Part shown: positions 31,701 to 43,640 of the stretch, piece after piece | How positions within the stretch are numbered: position 1 is the first letter of the stretch | How the letters are laid out: every line of letters starts with the position of its first letter | Assembly: GCA_032622095.1 (NCBI GenBank) | Contig: CP136069.1 | Coordinates: 160,819,043 to 160,883,042, forward strand | Length of the DNA stretch: 64,000 bases | Source of the DNA: Siphonodentalium dalli | Taxonomy: Eukaryota; Mollusca; Scaphopoda; Gadilida; Siphonodentaliidae | Direction: 5' to 3' | Translations under genes and position numbers: made by a program | The notes under the pieces: generated by a model | Databases searched by the model: none | Told to the model about the DNA's origin: nothing | Seen by the model: the letters and a program-made list of their open reading frames with translations, nothing else

Positions 31701-33757
31701 GAACCTTTGTTTAAATTGGATGGCTTGTGTTTATGTAATGTATGTTCCCATTCCTTTTTTTCACAATTATGTTCCCATTCTATTTGTTCAGAATAAATAT
31801 TGTTTGAACTTTCATAACATTCAGGTTTGGTTGGGCAAATATATAACTCACCATTAATCACCCATAATACTCAGACCACAACATGACACCCCACACTTCA
31901 TTCAATAATTGTAAACTCATCTGTATCTAGAAATTGTTAGGTTGTGAACAAGATCGTCGCACTCAGAGATAGAAGCTACCGCGGGTTCTAACACCCACAT
32001 GTGAGAAACTGTTACTACAACTGTTACTTTCCACTTTCTACGGACTTCGTTTGAAAATAAACCATATCTGGTCGACTACGAGATTTATTGTCAGTTATGT
32101 TGGAAGAACGACGTTGAAAGTTTGATCAATCTGAACCTCCCCATTATCTATTGTATTGGAGTCATTATGTATTTGTATCGTTTCTCTGCTCATATTACCT
32201 GAGCATTCTTCAGAATTAATAGTACACAAATCGAATGTAAATTTTGAATGGGATCTTCCTTTCAACCAGTATAAAGGGCTAACGAATTCACCTCACACGG
32301 ATATACGAATTTGCTTAATACCCAGAATCTGCCCGGGTATTAAACTTACCCGTGCATACGTGACAAGCGTATCTCAGCCATTTATGCATTATGGAAGTGG
32401 AAATCACGCTTCATTGCAGGCATGTCAATTACGGGAATTGTATGTTGGTTCTATTCCATAGAAATTATTAACGAATCATCTATATCGCTCAAAAAGGGCC
32501 TAACATGGGTAAACGTTTACGAAGAGGATAATTGTCAGGTACATTTTCTAACGTGACGCCGTTCGTGTCAGGGACAGGATAAGGTTGGACGGAAAACAAA
32601 ATCAATAACATGTATGCGTTTGTCGCCGATTGCTATCAAACTTGTATACAAAGAGAATATGGAGACTTTTGATTGACATCAATTGGATTAGGGCGTGCAT
32701 GTTTTCGATATAATTTTTAAATGAACTTCATATATAACCGACGAGTGAGTTCATGCCTTATTTTGAAGGCTTTTTGTCAAAATGTATACCTCAAACACTG
32801 TTATTCCCGGGTTCTGTATATAATTGGGTTTCAGTTGGAGCTTGGTTTCAAAACCAGCTTAACCAGTTGAACGAATGTTTGTCGTCTTACGATTCTGTAA
32901 ACCTAAAAGGCCATCACGTGTCTATACTGAAATGATATACTTCCTCACAAAGTACTTACCGCTTGTTAATAATAACCGGGTCTGGTTTTAACATTTGGAT
33001 ATGATATATGCTATGCACCATGTTGCACTACCATATATAACTACAAGCATGTACAGGTTTTTTTAATTTAAGAATGACCGGATTCAGCACAGAATTGTTG
33101 AACTTGTTATAAACCAATTTTCTTTCTCAGAAGAATGTCACTTGATATATTGAAGAATGTCACTTGATATATAATTATGTGTACCTCTGTTTATATTTTC
33201 ATTCCTTCATTGATGTATGTTTATTCAAATAAAAAATTTATAAAAACAAAAACAAAAAAACAAAAAGATTCTTTCTCAATCAATAATTCCAATTTTATAC
33301 AATACGTACACACAGCACACGTACATGTATCAATTACAGTCATTTTAGAAGAATAATCATACCATATGCAAACACGAACGCACTTTGATATCTCACAATG
33401 AAAGCATCCATATACTTGCTGTGTGCCTGACGAGTATTCAAAGCCTGCTGCAACTACCTCTTTTATATGTCAATATCGGACCATAAACATTGACATTATT
33501 TCGACATTAATGTTTCCTCGTGTGCAAACTGTCGGAATAAGGAAACTCGGGAAAACTGAACCATATCGACACTTTTGAAAGAAACAATTTCGGAATAATT
33601 GACACTCGTAACAAAAAACCACTGGAAATAAGTTCCTACGGAATAAAGACCCGCCGTTGTACTTTATCTTACCTGGTGGTTGGTCTGGTCCCGTGTAGGG
33701 AATATCTTGCTGACTCTGTTGTGAACCATGATCTAGTAACTGTTGTGAATCCATCAT
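28731..33757 (-). CDS. LITAF-domain protein, three coding exons
   Basis: The exons are 33757-33673, 31101-30897 and 28878-28731, encoding 145 residues. Splice sites are canonical (CAG/GTAAGA, TTTTTAG/CT, CCT/GTAAGT, TTTTCAG/TC) and both codon phases match across the junctions, which strongly supports the model. The N-terminus is Gln/Pro-rich. Joining exons 1 and 2 creates PPAY, a PPxY motif that WW-domain ubiquitin ligases bind in this family. The LITAF domain follows: CPGC (C68, C71 region), a Cys-rich hydrophobic stretch (SCCALCCLLGAVG) that inserts into membranes in known members, and CPNC with the upstream DVVVHV typical of the second zinc knuckle. LITAF/CDIP-type proteins are zinc-binding monotopic proteins on late endosomal membranes. 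Length fits the family. Intron 1 (about 2.6 kb) holds a Helitron-like fragment. A 5' untranslated exon may exist further right. Confidence 0.85.
30361..30429. repeat. Hairpin in LITAF-like intron 2
   Basis: Arms of 26 nt (TGACGGCTTGGAACCTATGT... and its near-complement ending CAAGTCGTCA) flank a 17-nt loop. It may be a small inverted-repeat element. Confidence 0.5.
32450..32670. repeat. Fragment of the Helitron-like repeat family
   Basis: TTCTAACGTGACGCCGTTCG, a GTGTCAGGGACAG block and TCGCCGATTGCTATCAAACT match the head and first satellite unit of the element at 44.6-47.4 kb. It lies in intron 1 of the LITAF-like gene. Confidence 0.6.
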
Positions 33758-33962
33758 GTAGTATCAGTTGATGGTATTCTCAGGATCAGGATCATAGAAG
33801 TCTTGCCATGCTCTCGAACTTTAGAAAGATAGAATAACAGTTGGTCTCACATATAGCTTAAATCGGTCATACCTGTTCAAGTTGTCTTGCTATTATCATA
33901 TCGAAGTTGGATGGTCCTTCTTATTTAACCACGTTGTTGGTTTGGTAAAATGATTCAGTTAA

Positions 33963-34353
33963 CCCTTTACCCAACAAACCGGCCAAAACCGGCCAAATAA
34001 AGCTTCAACAGCCTAAAATATCTTGGGTCTGTCTCAATAAAACCATACAAATATGGATATCATTGGAACCGGCTCCTTGAACACATTGTGATAGTTACAG
34101 TTATGCCCTGTGCCAATGCATTCTCTTATATATGCGAGTCGACCATAGGTCGCCTCGCATATATAAGAGAATGCATTGGCCTAAAAAAAATTTTTTTTAA
34201 CACTTTTTACCATTTTTTCTTACATTCTTTAACAATTTTATAATTTTTAATGTGTTAAGCCAATGCATTCTCTCATATATGCGAGGCGACCTATGGTCGA
34301 CTCGCATATATAAGAGAATGCATTGGCACAGGGCCCTTCTGTTGGGTAAAGGG
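33963..34353. mobile_element. piggyBac-like MITE, intact ends, double hairpin
   Basis: TTAA flanks both sides (33959-33962, 34354-34357). The 14-bp terminal inverted repeats are perfect: CCCTTTACCCAACA and its complement. Inside are two 69-bp hairpins (34112-34180 and 34260-34328), each a GCATTCTCTTATATATGCGAG arm with its complement. The second is the reverse complement of the first apart from one base, so a 231-bp palindrome (34105-34335) results. It lies about 200 bp upstream of the LITAF-like start codon and has no coding capacity. Confidence 0.85.
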
Positions 34354-34357
34354 TTAA

Positions 34358-35340
34358 GAAACATTAATTCTTGGATTGTCATTTCGGAGCACTTTAGTGT
34401 AAACATAGTGTATTATTCCAAATATATAGACATAAATTATAGTTCACATCAGTTTGTGTACGCAATGGTGAATCAATGGAGTTGGTATAAAGCAGCAATA
34501 GAGTATTAATGGGGTACCCTATACTAAAGTTATGGGACCATTTCGATTATGCCCGAGTTTAATTAAGACGAACTGTATTAACTAAAGAGTTAGCTTTAGT
34601 TTTTCCTCCCAGTTAATGTTTTGGATTTTCGAAATTACACAACGAGGTTCTAAGTTGTTATCTATTTTCCCAGAAAAATTCAAGTAATAAAATAGATAGC
34701 GGTGATATTTTACATTTATGCAAAACAATGTGTATATTTGTCGAAATAAACTGGTTGAATGATCGATAAGCCTCTAATATTGTAGTCAATGATATCAAGT
34801 GATCAGTGCTCAACTAGTTATACAGCAGCACAGACAAATACAAAAGGCCCATACTCAAACATAAATCATAAGTATTGGAACTATATAGGTAGACAGTCAG
34901 TTCCCCTGTCAAACTGAAACAAGAAACTAAATGCCATTCAGAAATATAGCCAATCAGTTCGGAAAGGAGTGTTCGGTATACGCTGGCGTGACATTCTCTC
35001 CCACAACTGTTCCCCCCAATGGACGTTTTCTACTTCCTATAATTGTGATATGGTTCTCAGGATTTGTCCATGTCGGTCGATCAAATGGCCATAATGCCAG
35101 TAACCCTGGATCTTCTTTTCTTCACAGAGGGACTGCACATCGAAGCTATAAATTACATTTCCTTTGCTGGGTGATATAAACGTTTTTAATTACTTCTGCC
35201 TATTCTGAACATTTTGAACAGTCGTTCTTGCTGCATAACACCATTTCCTAACTTTCTAAGCTGAAAACCTCGCTAACACAGGTCGATCTACCGCGTCTGG
35301 GTTCATAGAATCAGTGTTAAGCTGAACCCAGCGATTTATT
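34358..35340. other. Intergenic DNA with one coding-like patch
   Basis: Mostly featureless. On the minus strand, 35118-34954 reads as 54 open codons with an unusually protein-like composition (KEDPGLLALWPFDRP start, then GGTVVGENVTPAYTEH) and could be an exon. A plus-strand frame of 82 codons overlaps it. Neither has firm splice or domain support. Confidence 0.28.
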
Positions 35341-35364
35341 CAATGGCTAATTGATCCACAAGCC

Positions 35365-38300
35365 AGATAACAGATCCATGATATTAGTATCGGTGCCCTC
35401 CCCAGTTGAGCCTGATATTCTGAGTGATTCACGCATGGTGTACAGGTCCATGATGATTGTATCAGTGACCCCTCCCTGTTTAATTGAGCGCGATATCCTG
35501 AGTGATTCGCGGATGGTGTACAGATCCACGATGATTGTATCAGTGTCCTCTCCCTGTTACGTTGAGCCTGATACTCTGTGAGTGATTCGCGAATGGTGTA
35601 CAGGTCCATGATGATTGTATCAGTGCCCCTCACTGTTTCATTGAGCCTGATATTCTGAGTGATTCACGCATGGTATACAGGTCCATGATGATTGTGTATG
35701 TGCCCTCTCCCTGTTTCATTGAGCCTGATATTCTGAGTGATTTACCATGGTATACAGGTCCATGATGATTGTATCAGTGACCCCTCCCTGTTTCATTGAG
35801 CCTGATATTCTGAGTGATTCACCATGGTGTACAGATCCATGATGATTGTGTCTGTTTCATCTCCCTGTTTAATTGAGCCTGATATTCTGAGTGATTCGCG
35901 AATGGTGTACAGGTCCATGATGATTGTATCAGTGCCCCCTCCCTGTTTCATTGAGCCTGATATTCTGAGTGATTCGCCATGGTGTACAGATCCATGATGA
36001 TTGTATCAGTGCCCCCTCCCTGTTTCGTTGAGCCTGATATTCTGAGTAATTCACCATGGTGTACAGGTCCATGATGATTGTATCAGTGCCCCCTCCCTGT
36101 TTCGTTGAGCCTGATATTATGAGTGATTGGCCATGGTGTACAGATACATGATGATTGTATCAGTGCCCTCTCCCTGTTTAATTGAGCCTGATATTCTGAG
36201 TGATTCGCGCATGGTGTACAGATCCATGATGATTGTATCAGTGCCCTCTCCCTGTTTAATTGAGCCTGATATTATGAGTGATTGGCCATGGTATACAGGT
36301 CCATGATGATTGTATCAGTGCCCCCTCCCTGTTTCATTGAGCCTGATATTCTGAGTAATTCACCATGGTGTACAGGTCCATGATGATTGTATCAGTGACC
36401 CCTCCCTGTTTCGTTGAGCCTGATATTATGAGTGATTGGCCATGGTGTACAGATACATGATGATTGTATCAGTGCCCTCTCCCTGTTTAATTGAGCCTGA
36501 TATTCTGAGTGATTCGCGCATGGTGTACAGATCCATGATGATTGTATCAGTGCCCTCTCCCTGTTTAATTGAGCCTGATATTATGAGTGATTGGCCATGG
36601 TATACAGGTCCATGATGATTGTATCAGTGCCCCCTCCCTGTTTCATTGAGCCTGATATTCTGAGTAATTCACCATGGTGTACAGGTCCATGATGATTGTA
36701 TCAGTGACCCCTCCCTGTTTCATTGAGCCTGATATTCTGAGTGATTCGCCATGGTGTACAGATACATGATGATTGTATCAGTGCCCTCTCCCTGTTTCAT
36801 TGAGCCTGATATTCTGAGTGATTCACCATGGTGTACAGGTCCATGGTGACTGTATCAGTGTCCTCTCCCTGTTCCATTGAGCCTGGTGTTATGAGTGATT
36901 CGCGCATGGTGTACAGGTCCATGATGATTGTATCAGTGCCCTCTCCCTGTTTCATTGAGCCTGATATTCTGAGTGATTCACCATGGTGTACAGATCCATG
37001 ATGATTGTATCAGTGCCCTCTCCCTGTTTCATTGAGCCTGCTATTCTGAGTGATTCGCGAATGGTGTACAGGTCCATGATGATTGTATCAGTGCCCTCTC
37101 CCTGTTTCATTGAGCCTGATATTATGAGTGATTGGCCATGGTATACAGGTCCATGATGATTGTATCAGTGCCCCCTCCCTGTTTCATTGAGCCTGATATT
37201 CTGAGTAATTCACCATGGTGTACAGGTCCATGATGATTGTATCAGTGACCCCTCCCTGTTTCATTGAGCCTGATATTCTGAGTGATTCGCCATGGTGTAC
37301 AGATACATGATGATTGTATCAGTGCCCTCTCCCTGTTTAATTGAGCCTGATATTCTGAGTAATTCACATTGGTGTACAGATCCATGATGATTGTATCAGT
37401 GACCCCTCCCTGTTTCATTGAGCCTGATATTCTGAGTGATTCACCATGGTGTATAGATCCATGATGATTGTATCAGTGCCCTCTCCCTGTTTCATTGAGC
37501 CTGATACTCTGAGTGATTGGCCATGGTGTACAGATCCGTGATGATTGTATCAGTGCCTTCTCCCTGTTTCATTGAGCCTGATACTCTGAGTGATTGGCCA
37601 TGGTGTACAGTTCCATGATGATTGTATCAGTGCCCCTCCCTGTTTCATTGAGCCTGATATTATGAGTGATTGGCCATGGTGTACAGATCCGTGATGATTG
37701 TATCAGTGCCTTCTCCCTGTTTCATTGAGCCTGATACTCTGAGTGATTGGCCATGGTGTACAGTTCCATGATGATTGTATCAGTGCCCCTCCCTGTTTCA
37801 TTGAGCCTGATATTATGAGTGATTGGCCATGGTGTACAGATCCATGATGATTGTATCAGTGCCCCCTCCCTGTTTCATTGAGCCTGATACTCTGAGTGAT
37901 TGGCCATGGTGTACAGTTCCATGATGATTGTATCAGTGCCCCTCCCTGTTTCATTGAGCCTGATACTCTGAGTGATTCGCGCATGGTGTACAGATCCATG
38001 ATGATTGTATCAGTGCCTTCTCCCTGTTTCATTGAGCCTGATATTCTGAGTGATTTACCATGGTATACAGGTCCATGATGATTGTATCAGTGCCCTCTCC
38101 CTGTTTCATTGAGCCTGCTATTCTGAGTGATTCGCGCATGGTGTACAGATCCATGATGATTGTATCAGTGCCCTCTCCCTGTTTCATTGAGCCTGCTATT
38201 CTGAGTGATTCGCGCATGGTGTACAGATCCATGATGATTGTATCAGTGCCCTCTCCCTGTTTCATTGAGCCTGATATTCTGAGTGATTCGCGCATGGTGT

Positions 38301-41300
38301 ACAGATCCATGATGATTGTATCAGTGCCCTCTCCCTGTTTCATTGAGCCTGCTATTCTGAGTGATTCGCGCATGGTGTACAGATCCATGATGATTGTATC
38401 AGTGCCCTCTCCCTGTTTCATTGAGCCTGCTATTCTGAGTGATTCGCGCATGGTGTACAGATCCATGATGATTGTATCAGTGCCCCTCACTGTTTCATTG
38501 AGCCTGCTATTCTGAGTGATTCGCGCATGGTGTACAGATCCATGATGATTGTATCAGTGCCCTCTCCCTGTTTCATTGAGCCTGATATTCTGAGTGATTC
38601 GCGCATGGTGTACAGATCCATGATGATTGTATCAGTGCCCCTCACTGTTTCATTGAGCCTGCTATTCTGAGTGATTCGCGCATGGTGTACAGATCCATGA
38701 TGATTGTATCAGTGCCCTCTCCCTGTTTCATTGAGCCTGCTATTCTGAGTGATTCGCGCATGGTGTACAGATCCATGATGATTGTATCAGTGCCCTCTCC
38801 CTGTTTCATTGAGCCTGATATTCTGAGTGATTCGCGCATGGTGTACAGATCCATGATGATTGTATCAGTGCCCCTCCCTGTTTCATTGAGCCTGGTATTA
38901 TGAGTGATTCACCATGGTGTACAGATCCATGATGATTGTATCAGTGCCCTCTCCCTGTTTCATTGAGCCTGATATTCTGAGTGATTCGCGCATGGTGTAC
39001 AGATCCATGATGATTGTATCAGTGCCCCTCACTGTTTCATTGAGCCTGATACTCTGAGTGATTCACGCATGGTATACAGATCCATGATGATTGTATCAGT
39101 GCCCCTCCCTGTTTCATTGAGCCTGATATTATGAGTGATTCACGCATGGTATACAGGTCCATGATGATTGTATCAGTGACCCCTCCCTGTTTCATTGAGC
39201 CTGATATTATGAGTGATTGGCCATGGTGTACAGATCCATGATGATTGTATCAGTGCCCTCTCCCTGTTTCATTGAGCCTGATATTATGAGTGATTGGCCA
39301 TGGTGTACAGATCCATGATGATTGTATCAGTGCCCTCTCCCTGTTTCATTGAGCCTGATATTATGAGTGATTGGCCATGGTGTACAGATCCATGATGATT
39401 GTATCAGTGCCCCTCCCTGTTTCATTGAGCCTGATACTCTGAGTGATTCACGCATGGTGTACAGGTCCATGATGATTGTATCAGTGACCCCTCCCTGTTT
39501 CATTGAGCCTGATATTATGAGTAATTGGCCATGGTGTACAGATCCATGATGATTGTATCAGTGCCCTCTCCCTGTTTCATTGTGCCTGATATTATGAGTG
39601 ATTCGCCATGGTGTACAGATCCATGGTGATTGTATCAGTGCCCTCTCCCTGTTTCATTGAGCCTGATACTCTGAGTGATTCACGCATGGTGTACAGATCC
39701 ATGATGATTGTATCAGTGCCCTCTCCCTGTTTCATTGAGCCTGCTATTCTGAGTGATTCGCCATGGTGTACAGATCCACGATGATTGTATCAGTGCCCTC
39801 TCCCTGTTTCATTGAGCCTGATATTCTGAGTGATTCACGCATGGTATACAGGTCCATGATGATTGTATCAGTGCCCTCTCCCTGTTTCATTGTGCCTGAT
39901 ATTATGAGTGATTCGCCATGGTGTACAGATCCATGATGATTGTATCAGTGACCCCTCCCTGTTTCATTGTGCCTGATATTATGAGTGATTCGCCATGGTG
40001 TACAGATCCATGGTGATTGTATCAGTGACCCCTCCCTGTTTCATTGTGCCTGATATTATGAGTGATTCGCCATGGTGTACAGATCCATGATGATTGTATC
40101 AGTGACCCCTCCCTGTTTCATTGAGCCTGATATTATGAGTGATTGGCCATGGTGTACAGATCCATGATGATTGTATCAGTGCCCTCTCCCTGTTTCATTG
40201 AGCCTGATATTATGAGTGATTGGCCATGGTGTACAGATCCATGATGATTGTATCAGTGCCCTCTCCCTGTTTCATTGTGCCTGATATTATGAGTGATTGG
40301 CCATGGTGTACAGATCCATGATGATTGTATCAGTGCCCTCTCCCTGTTTCATTGTGCCTGATATTATGAGTGATTCGCCATGGTGTACAGATCCATGGTG
40401 ATTGTATCAGTGCCCTCTCCCTGTTTCATTGAGCCTGATACTCTGAGTGATTCACGCATGGTGTACAGATCCATGATGATTGTATCAGTGCCCTCTCCCT
40501 GTTTCATTGAGCCTGCTATTCTGAGTGATTCGCCATGGTGTACAGATCCACGATGATTGTATCAGTGCCATCTCCCTGTTACGTTGAGCCTGCTATTCTG
40601 AGTGATTCGCCATGGTGTACAGATCCATGATGATTGTATCAGTGCCCTCTCCCTGTTTCATTGAGCCTGATACTCTGAGTGATTGGCCATGGTGTACAGA
40701 TCCATGATGATTGTATCAGTGCCCTCTCCCTGTTTCATTGAGCCTGCTATTCTGAGTGATTCGCCATGGTGTACAGATCCACGATGATTGTATCAGTGCC
40801 ATCTCCCTGTTACGTTGAGCCTGCTATTCTGAGTGATTCGCCATGGTGTACAGATCCATGATGATTGTATCAGTGCCCTCTCCCTGTTTCATTGAGCCTG
40901 ATACTCTGAGTGATTGGCCATGGTGTACAGATCCATGATGATTGTATCAGTGACCCCTCCCTGTTTCATTGAGCCTGATACTCTGAGTGATTGGCCATGG
41001 TGTACAGATCCATGATGATTGTATCAGTGCCCCTCCCTGTTTCATTGAGCCTGATACTCTGAGTGATTCGCGAATGGTGTACAGGTCCATGATGATTGTA
41101 TCAGTGCCCCCTCCCTGTTTCATTGAGCCTGATACTCTGAGTGATTCACCATGGTGTACAGATCCACGATGATTGTATCAGTGCCCCTCACTGTTTCATT
41201 GAGCCTGATATTATGAGTGATTGGCCATGGTGTACAGATCCATGATGATTGTATCAGTGCCCTCTCCCTGTTTCATTGAGCCTGCTATTCTGAGTGATTC

Positions 41301-42094
41301 GCGGATGGTGTACAGGTCCATGATGATTGTATCAGTGACCCCTCCCTGTTTCATTGATCCTGATATTATGAGTGATTGGCCATGGTGTACAGATCCATGA
41401 TGATTGTATCAGTGCCCTCTCCCTGTTTCATTGAGCCTGATATTATGAGTGATTCACCATGGTATACAGGTCCATGATGATTGTATCAGTGCCCTCTCCC
41501 TGTTTCATTGAGCCTGATATTCTGAGTGATTCACCATGGTGTACAGATCCATGATGATTGTGTCTGTGTCTTCTCCCTGTTTCATTGAGCCTGATATTCT
41601 GAGTAATTCACATTGGTGTACATAGCCACGATGATTGTATCTGTGCCCTCTCCCTTTTCCATTGAGACTGGTATTATGAGTGATTCGCGCATGGTGTACA
41701 GATCCATGATGATTGTATCAGTGCCTTCTCCCTGTTTCATTGAGCCTGATATTATGAGTGATTCACCATGGTGTACAGGTCCATGATGATTGTATCAGTG
41801 CCCTCTCCCTGTTTCATTGAGCCTGATACTCTGAGTGATTCACGCATGGTGTACAGATCCATGATGATTGTATCAGTGCCTTCTCCCTGTTTCATTGAGC
41901 CTGATATTCTGAGTAATTCACATTGGTGTACATAGCCACGATGATTGTATCTGTGCCCTCTCCCTTTTCCATTGAGACTGGTATTATGAGTGATTCGCGC
42001 ATGGTGTACAGATCCATGATGATTGTATCAGTGCCTTCTCCCTGTTTCATTGAGCCTGATATTATGAGTGATTCACCATGGTGTACAGATCCAC
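35365..42094. repeat. Large satellite/minisatellite, unit 76-78 bp, about 87 copies
   Basis: Head-to-tail copies of a unit containing TTGAGCCTGATATTCTGAG, CATGGTGTACAGATCC, ATGATGATTGTATCAGTG and CTCCCTGTTTCA. The 78-bp form (CGCGCATGG plus GCCCTCTCCC) is a multiple of three and is open on both strands. The 76- and 77-bp forms have single-base deletions at those two sites. Higher-order units are visible: about 309 bp (four monomers) at 36142, 36451 and 36760; 153 bp (two) at 37531 and 37684; 231 bp (three) at 40566 and 40797; 310 bp (four) at 41621 and 41931. Copies at 38.05-38.88 kb are the most uniform. Confidence 0.95.
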
Positions 42095-42856
42095 TAGGGC
42101 TTCACGGTTTTTCGGTATTTAGTCATACCGCGGTGTTATTTTTAATACCGTGTAGTCAGTATTGTATTACTTGAATAGTCGGTACATTGTATATCGCGGC
42201 ACGCTATATTTCCTTCTTTTAGTCGGTTTTACAACAGCAAACGTCGACAAATTTAATATATACCGTGCTTGTAAGTAATTCTTTTATTATTCAATTATTT
42301 ATTCACTCAAATCGTCAAATGACACAATAGAGCGTGGTGGAATACAGTGCATATAATTTCTGGGCAAATTACAAAAGTTATGCGCGGTGAAAATCATACA
42401 TATTATAATAACCCAGTTGATTGAGAACAGTCCGTGGATAGTGCAAATGTCGGCTTTTAATGTGTATGTATATAGTATGCGTCAGGAGTTTTTGAATAAA
42501 ATCAGGACCCGTTTAATGAAAAGAGATAGGTTTTCAAGGTTTTACGTCGTTTACAGTTAAAATGTTCGCTTAATATTTTATGGTATTTGGTCGACAATAA
42601 TAATATTTGTGGATGTATTTGACTCGCAGGTATTTTAATGAAAGGAACGAGAAGATAGCCAGCCACGTGCACATCAGACGCCCAGAGCAAAACTGAAGAA
42701 AGAGATAAAAGCATTCGCAACAGAGGGAGTGTCAACGCGTTGGATGCTGATGTGTGTGTGTTTATAGTCGGCTCATATGCAGCTCAAATTAGTGCACACA
42801 AAGAAATGCTTCACCGAATCGTTCTTGTCTGAAGCCAGATAATGTTAATATGTTTC
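42095..42856. mobile_element. Insertion splitting the satellite, hAT-like left end
   Basis: The array breaks at AGATCCAC followed by TAGGGCTTCACGGTTTTTCG and by CGGTAT/ATACCG blocks typical of some hAT-type termini. The array resumes near 42857, and AGATCCAC recurs at 42870-42877. That could be an 8-bp duplication or simply the array's own sequence. The expected matching right terminus is not visible, so the element is probably truncated. No transposase was recognised. Confidence 0.4.
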
Positions 42857-43165
42857 TCGAATGGTGATCAGATCCACGATGATTGTATCTGTGCCCTCTC
42901 CCTGTTTCATTGAGCCTGATATTCTGAGCGATTCGCCATGGTGTACAGATCCACGATGATTGTATATGTGCCCCCTCCCTGTTTCATTGAGCCTGATATT
43001 CTGAGTGATTCGCCATGGTATACAGATCCACGATGATTGTATCAGAGCCCTCTCCCAGTTTCATTGACCCTGATATTCTGAGTGATTCGCCATGGTGTAC
43101 CGATCCACGATTATTGTATATTTGCCCTCTCCCTATTTCATTGAGCGTGATGTTGTATGTGATTC
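42857..43165. repeat. Distal part of the 76-78-bp satellite
   Basis: About four diverged monomers lie right of the insertion. The last one (minus strand, around 43165-43090) keeps the 26-residue spacing and the YT(I/M) and SMK landmarks. It runs without a frame break into unique sequence to the right, apart from one stop (TAG for CAG). Confidence 0.85.
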
Positions 43166-43560
43166 ATGTATGGTATAATACTGCTTTGTGTCCTCGATTT
43201 CTTCTGATATGTTGTTGTCTTCCCGTTCATCCGCCGTAGCTTCAATGTACATGTACCTCACCTCTTCGGAGTTGTCTGTAAAACAGTTTTCATAGTTGAA
43301 TTATCCAGGGATTCTACAGTCACGACTGTCGTCCCAATAGGTCGCTTGCCAAGGGATACTTGGGTGTCATTTGTGGACGACCTTGTTTCATGAAGAAACT
43401 GTATGTGGGTACATCTGGCCGATATACGGTCTCTGCAGTTACATTAAGTGCTGACTCAATATATTTCCTGCGGCATCTTTCATCGTACTATTCGGGTATG
43501 GGTTACCGATAACAGCATCGCCATGAGCCGGGAATGAACCGTCGTGTGTTTCTTCCAATT
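43110..43560 (-). pseudogene. Coding remnant adjoining the satellite, possible receptor tail
   Basis: Minus strand. From a possible acceptor (TTTTACAG, exon start 43275) an open frame reads about 50 codons of acidic, tyrosine-bearing sequence (EEVRYMYIEATADEREDN, then EEIEDTKQYYTIHESH). It passes into the satellite in frame with the 26-residue unit. Upstream, coding-like pieces appear in shifting frames (GTTVVTVESLDNSTMKT, then TAETVYRPDVPTYSFF, then AHGDAVIGNPYPNSTMKD), as in a decayed exon. The composition suggests a cytoplasmic tail with tyrosine motifs, but I do not recognise the family. It may be a pseudogene or the edge of a real gene whose other exons lie elsewhere. Confidence 0.4.
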
Positions 43561-43640
43561 CAAACGGTTGTTATCGGAGCTTCGGTCCCTCACAGGCAGT
43601 GTGCCAAACAGTGGACAGTGGGAAAATTGTGCAGTGGATT

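Noticed and set aside
34197-34509. Frames with repeated CILSYMR/ERMHW wording
   Set aside because: They are translations of the MITE hairpin arms, not genes.
35365-42094. CRISPR-like array
   Set aside because: Units of 76-78 bp are contiguous with no unique spacers; this is a satellite in a eukaryotic context.
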